This document shows positions 23,541 through 24,899 of a stretch of 24,899 nt of DNA, one piece after another; positions within the stretch are counted from its first letter, which is position 1, and the number at the start of each line of letters is the position of its first letter. This DNA comes from JBHGBM01 sp041946965. GTDB taxonomy: Bacteria > Acidobacteriota > Terriglobia > Bryobacterales > Bryobacteraceae. Position numbers and translations under genes: made by a program. The notes beneath the pieces were generated by a model. The model was given only the letters and a program-made list of their open reading frames with translations, had not been told where the DNA came from and ran no database searches. The stretch spans positions 1 through 24,899 of the forward strand of contig JBHGBM010000083.1 in assembly GCA_041946965.1 (NCBI GenBank), read 5' to 3'.

Positions 23541-24830
23541 TCATCTCCGTGCCCGGGCGCCACCACGGTTGGCGAACCGGTATACGTGGACTTCATTCGG
23601 TCCGAACCAGTCCGAGAAGGCGCCGCCGTCCGCCACGACTTTTCGCGGCTCCTCGAACAGAACCTGCCCTTCTCGCAGCCACCCGGGCAGCCCTCGAAAC
23701 TGCACCCGTACAGTGCTGCCCTCACGCTTGGCGGCGATGAGAAACACCGCCTCGGCAGTCTCCCGAACGGTAAACTCGACATCCGTGGCGCCCTGCACCG
23801 TCACCCCAAGTTCCGCATCCGGGACCACCAGCGCGCCATAAAGGGGGCCGCCCGGTTTCAATTCATTCAGCACGCGCTTGAGCACTTGATCGTAGTAGGT
23901 CCAGTTCCAGCCGAGTGCACGGTCGCGTTCATTCAAGCACTCCGGATAGCCTCCGCCAAAATAGAGCAACCCGCGGGCGCCGTTGATGATGGCCTGGTAG
24001 GACATGAAACGCTGCTCCGGGAAAGTGGGAAAGCGCAGCGTCTTGCCGGGATTGGCCACACCACTCCAGCAAATTTGCAGGCACATCACCACCGGACGGG
24101 CATTGCCGTGGATGGCGCGGATCCAGCGTGTGTAGTCCCCAACCACGCTCACGGACTTGTTCGGCAGATGCGAGTGGATTCCCGGAGGATAGCTGACGGG
24201 GTAGATGTCCAGCCCCGCGATGTCGCACGCCGCGTCATAGCGCTTCAGGCTCTCCGGCGTGCCGCGCGGCGCCTGAAGCACCCACACGGGATGGTTCGGG
24301 TCGCTCTCATGGACGATGTCATAGAACCGCTGGCAACGCTCGGGAGCAACTTTCCCCCACTCCGGCTCGTCCGACCCCTTCCAAATCCCCAGGCCCGGGT
24401 GGTCCTTGTACTTGGCGATGATCCGCCGCAATTCTTTCTCCGCAGCAGCGTCTCCGGGCTTGGGAGCGTCCAGATCGCGTATGGCTACGGCGCACAATAA
24501 GCCGGTCTCGGCCGACCGCGCCAGCATACCGTCAATGCGCGCTTCACCGGCGCTGCCCCACTTTCCGGGCAGCACATTGCAGTGATGAAAGACCGTTCCG
24601 TACTGTTTCAGCTCACGCCAGGCGTCCTCGCCGAAGGGGGTCCGGCCGTCCGGAGGCGGCGCCAGCATGAAGAAGAACGGGAACACGCGCTTTCCGTCCA
24701 CAACGAAAAACTGCTCGCCGTCGATTCTGACGTTGGCTGCGCTCGCGCTGCTCACGAGTGCAAACAGAAGACCGAAAACGCCTCGGCGGATGCGGGTAGT
24801 CATATCAGTTTGTCGCGTGCTTGCCAGCAA
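23541..24830 (-). CDS. Secreted TIM-barrel glycosidase-like protein
   Basis: The frame begins at a TTG at 24830 with GGAGG four bases upstream; an ATG at 24803 gives a more usual 22-residue Sec signal (MTTRIRRGVFGLLFALVSSASA) but lacks a ribosome-binding site. The mature protein (about 400 residues) has the look of a clan-A glycoside hydrolase barrel. DGKRVFPFFFML opens strand 1, GLGIWKGSDEPEW (138-149 from the ATG) places a likely acid/base Glu146 at the end of a strand, and GLDIYPVSYP, VVMCLQICWSG and GARGLLYFGGG follow as later strands. A small beta domain (about 325-410) ends it. I cannot assign a GH family or a nucleophile. The next gene upstream is outside the window. Confidence 0.7.
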   Translation of the reverse strand: MLASTRQTDMTTRIRRGVFGLLFALVSSASAANVRIDGEQFFVVDGKRVFPFFFMLAPPPDGRTPFGEDAWRELKQYGTVFHHCNVLPGKWGSAGEARIDGMLARSAETGLLCAVAIRDLDAPKPGDAAAEKELRRIIAKYKDHPGLGIWKGSDEPEWGKVAPERCQRFYDIVHESDPNHPVWVLQAPRGTPESLKRYDAACDIAGLDIYPVSYPPGIHSHLPNKSVSVVGDYTRWIRAIHGNARPVVMCLQICWSGVANPGKTLRFPTFPEQRFMSYQAIINGARGLLYFGGGYPECLNERDRALGWNWTYYDQVLKRVLNELKPGGPLYGALVVPDAELGVTVQGATDVEFTVRETAEAVFLIAAKREGSTVRVQFRGLPGWLREGQVLFEEPRKVVADGGAFSDWFGPNEVHVYRFANRGGARARR

Positions 24831-24853
24831 GCTCCCTCCATTCTAGCCGTCTA

Positions 24854-24883
24854 ATGTAAGTGATTTCTTTCTGAAAGTGTCAA
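24854..24883 (-). promoter_or_regulatory. Putative promoter of the glycosidase-like gene
   Basis: On the minus strand a consensus TTGACA (24883-24878) is followed after 18 bases by TTACAT (24859-24854). A start near 24847 would leave a leader of about 16 bases containing the GGAGG before the TTG start, or about 44 bases before the ATG. A second -10-like TAGAAT lies closer to the gene but at poor spacing. Confidence 0.45.
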
Positions 24884-24899
24884 GTTTTCAGCTGGCTTT

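Noticed and set aside
1..24899. CRISPR arrays, riboswitches or rRNA
   Set aside because: No regularly spaced direct repeats, no recognisable riboswitch cores and no rRNA-like sequence were seen on reading both strands; intergenic gaps are all shorter than 300 bases.

Overview
The window is GC-rich bacterial DNA with the gene repertoire typical of the Bryobacterales/Solibacter branch of Acidobacteriota. It carries several very large TonB-dependent receptors with an N-terminal carboxypeptidase-regulatory-like domain, Tat-exported Gfo/Idh/MocA oxidoreductases, uroporphyrinogen-decarboxylase-family proteins and carbohydrate-active enzymes. The placement is inferred from family repertoire only; no marker phylogeny could be run.

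Layout. 1-1740 (minus): the 5' part of a tRNA-Leu(CAG) and the ruvAB recombination pair, with a doubtful 74-codon ORF whose stop overlaps the ruvA start. 1980-4936 (minus): a Gfo/Idh/MocA oxidoreductase followed by a GH51-like arabinofuranosidase, both with Tat signals. 5074-about 5230 (plus): only the N-terminal ~50 residues of a second, divergent URO-D-family gene. About 5232-9134: a foreign, lower-GC, phage-derived block holding a P22 gp10-like DNA-stabilisation/tail protein (minus), an FkbM-type methyltransferase (plus) and a beta-helix tailspike-like protein (minus). 9143-14607 (plus): the C-terminal 200-odd residues of a TonB-dependent receptor whose N-terminus is missing, then a Gfo/Idh/MocA oxidoreductase and a complete 1155-residue receptor, tightly spaced as one operon.

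14591-17773 (minus): an enolase-superfamily enzyme of mandelate-racemase type, followed by two tandem paralogues of a poorly known family (the first has a zinc-phospholipase-C-like HxxxD motif, the second has lost it and gained a Tat signal), and possibly a 40-residue ORF coupled by ATGA. 17827-18786 (plus): a cysteine-synthase-like PLP enzyme. 18808-19884 (minus): a complete URO-D-family protein. 20106-23507 (plus): a third, complete TonB-dependent receptor. 23541-24830 (minus): a secreted TIM-barrel glycosidase-like protein.

The chromosomal part reads as equipment for capturing and breaking down plant or microbial saccharides: outer-membrane receptors, exported glycosidases, and exported sugar or sugar-acid redox and dehydration enzymes. 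The most striking structural fact is the phage-like block. Both host genes at its borders are cut, they are different genes, both outer phage genes look cut too, and the same 8-mer GCAACCCC lies at or near both borders. This is either a deletion-associated insertion remnant or an assembly chimera. The most interesting possible new biology is the enolase / paired-paralogue operon at 14.6-17.8 kb.
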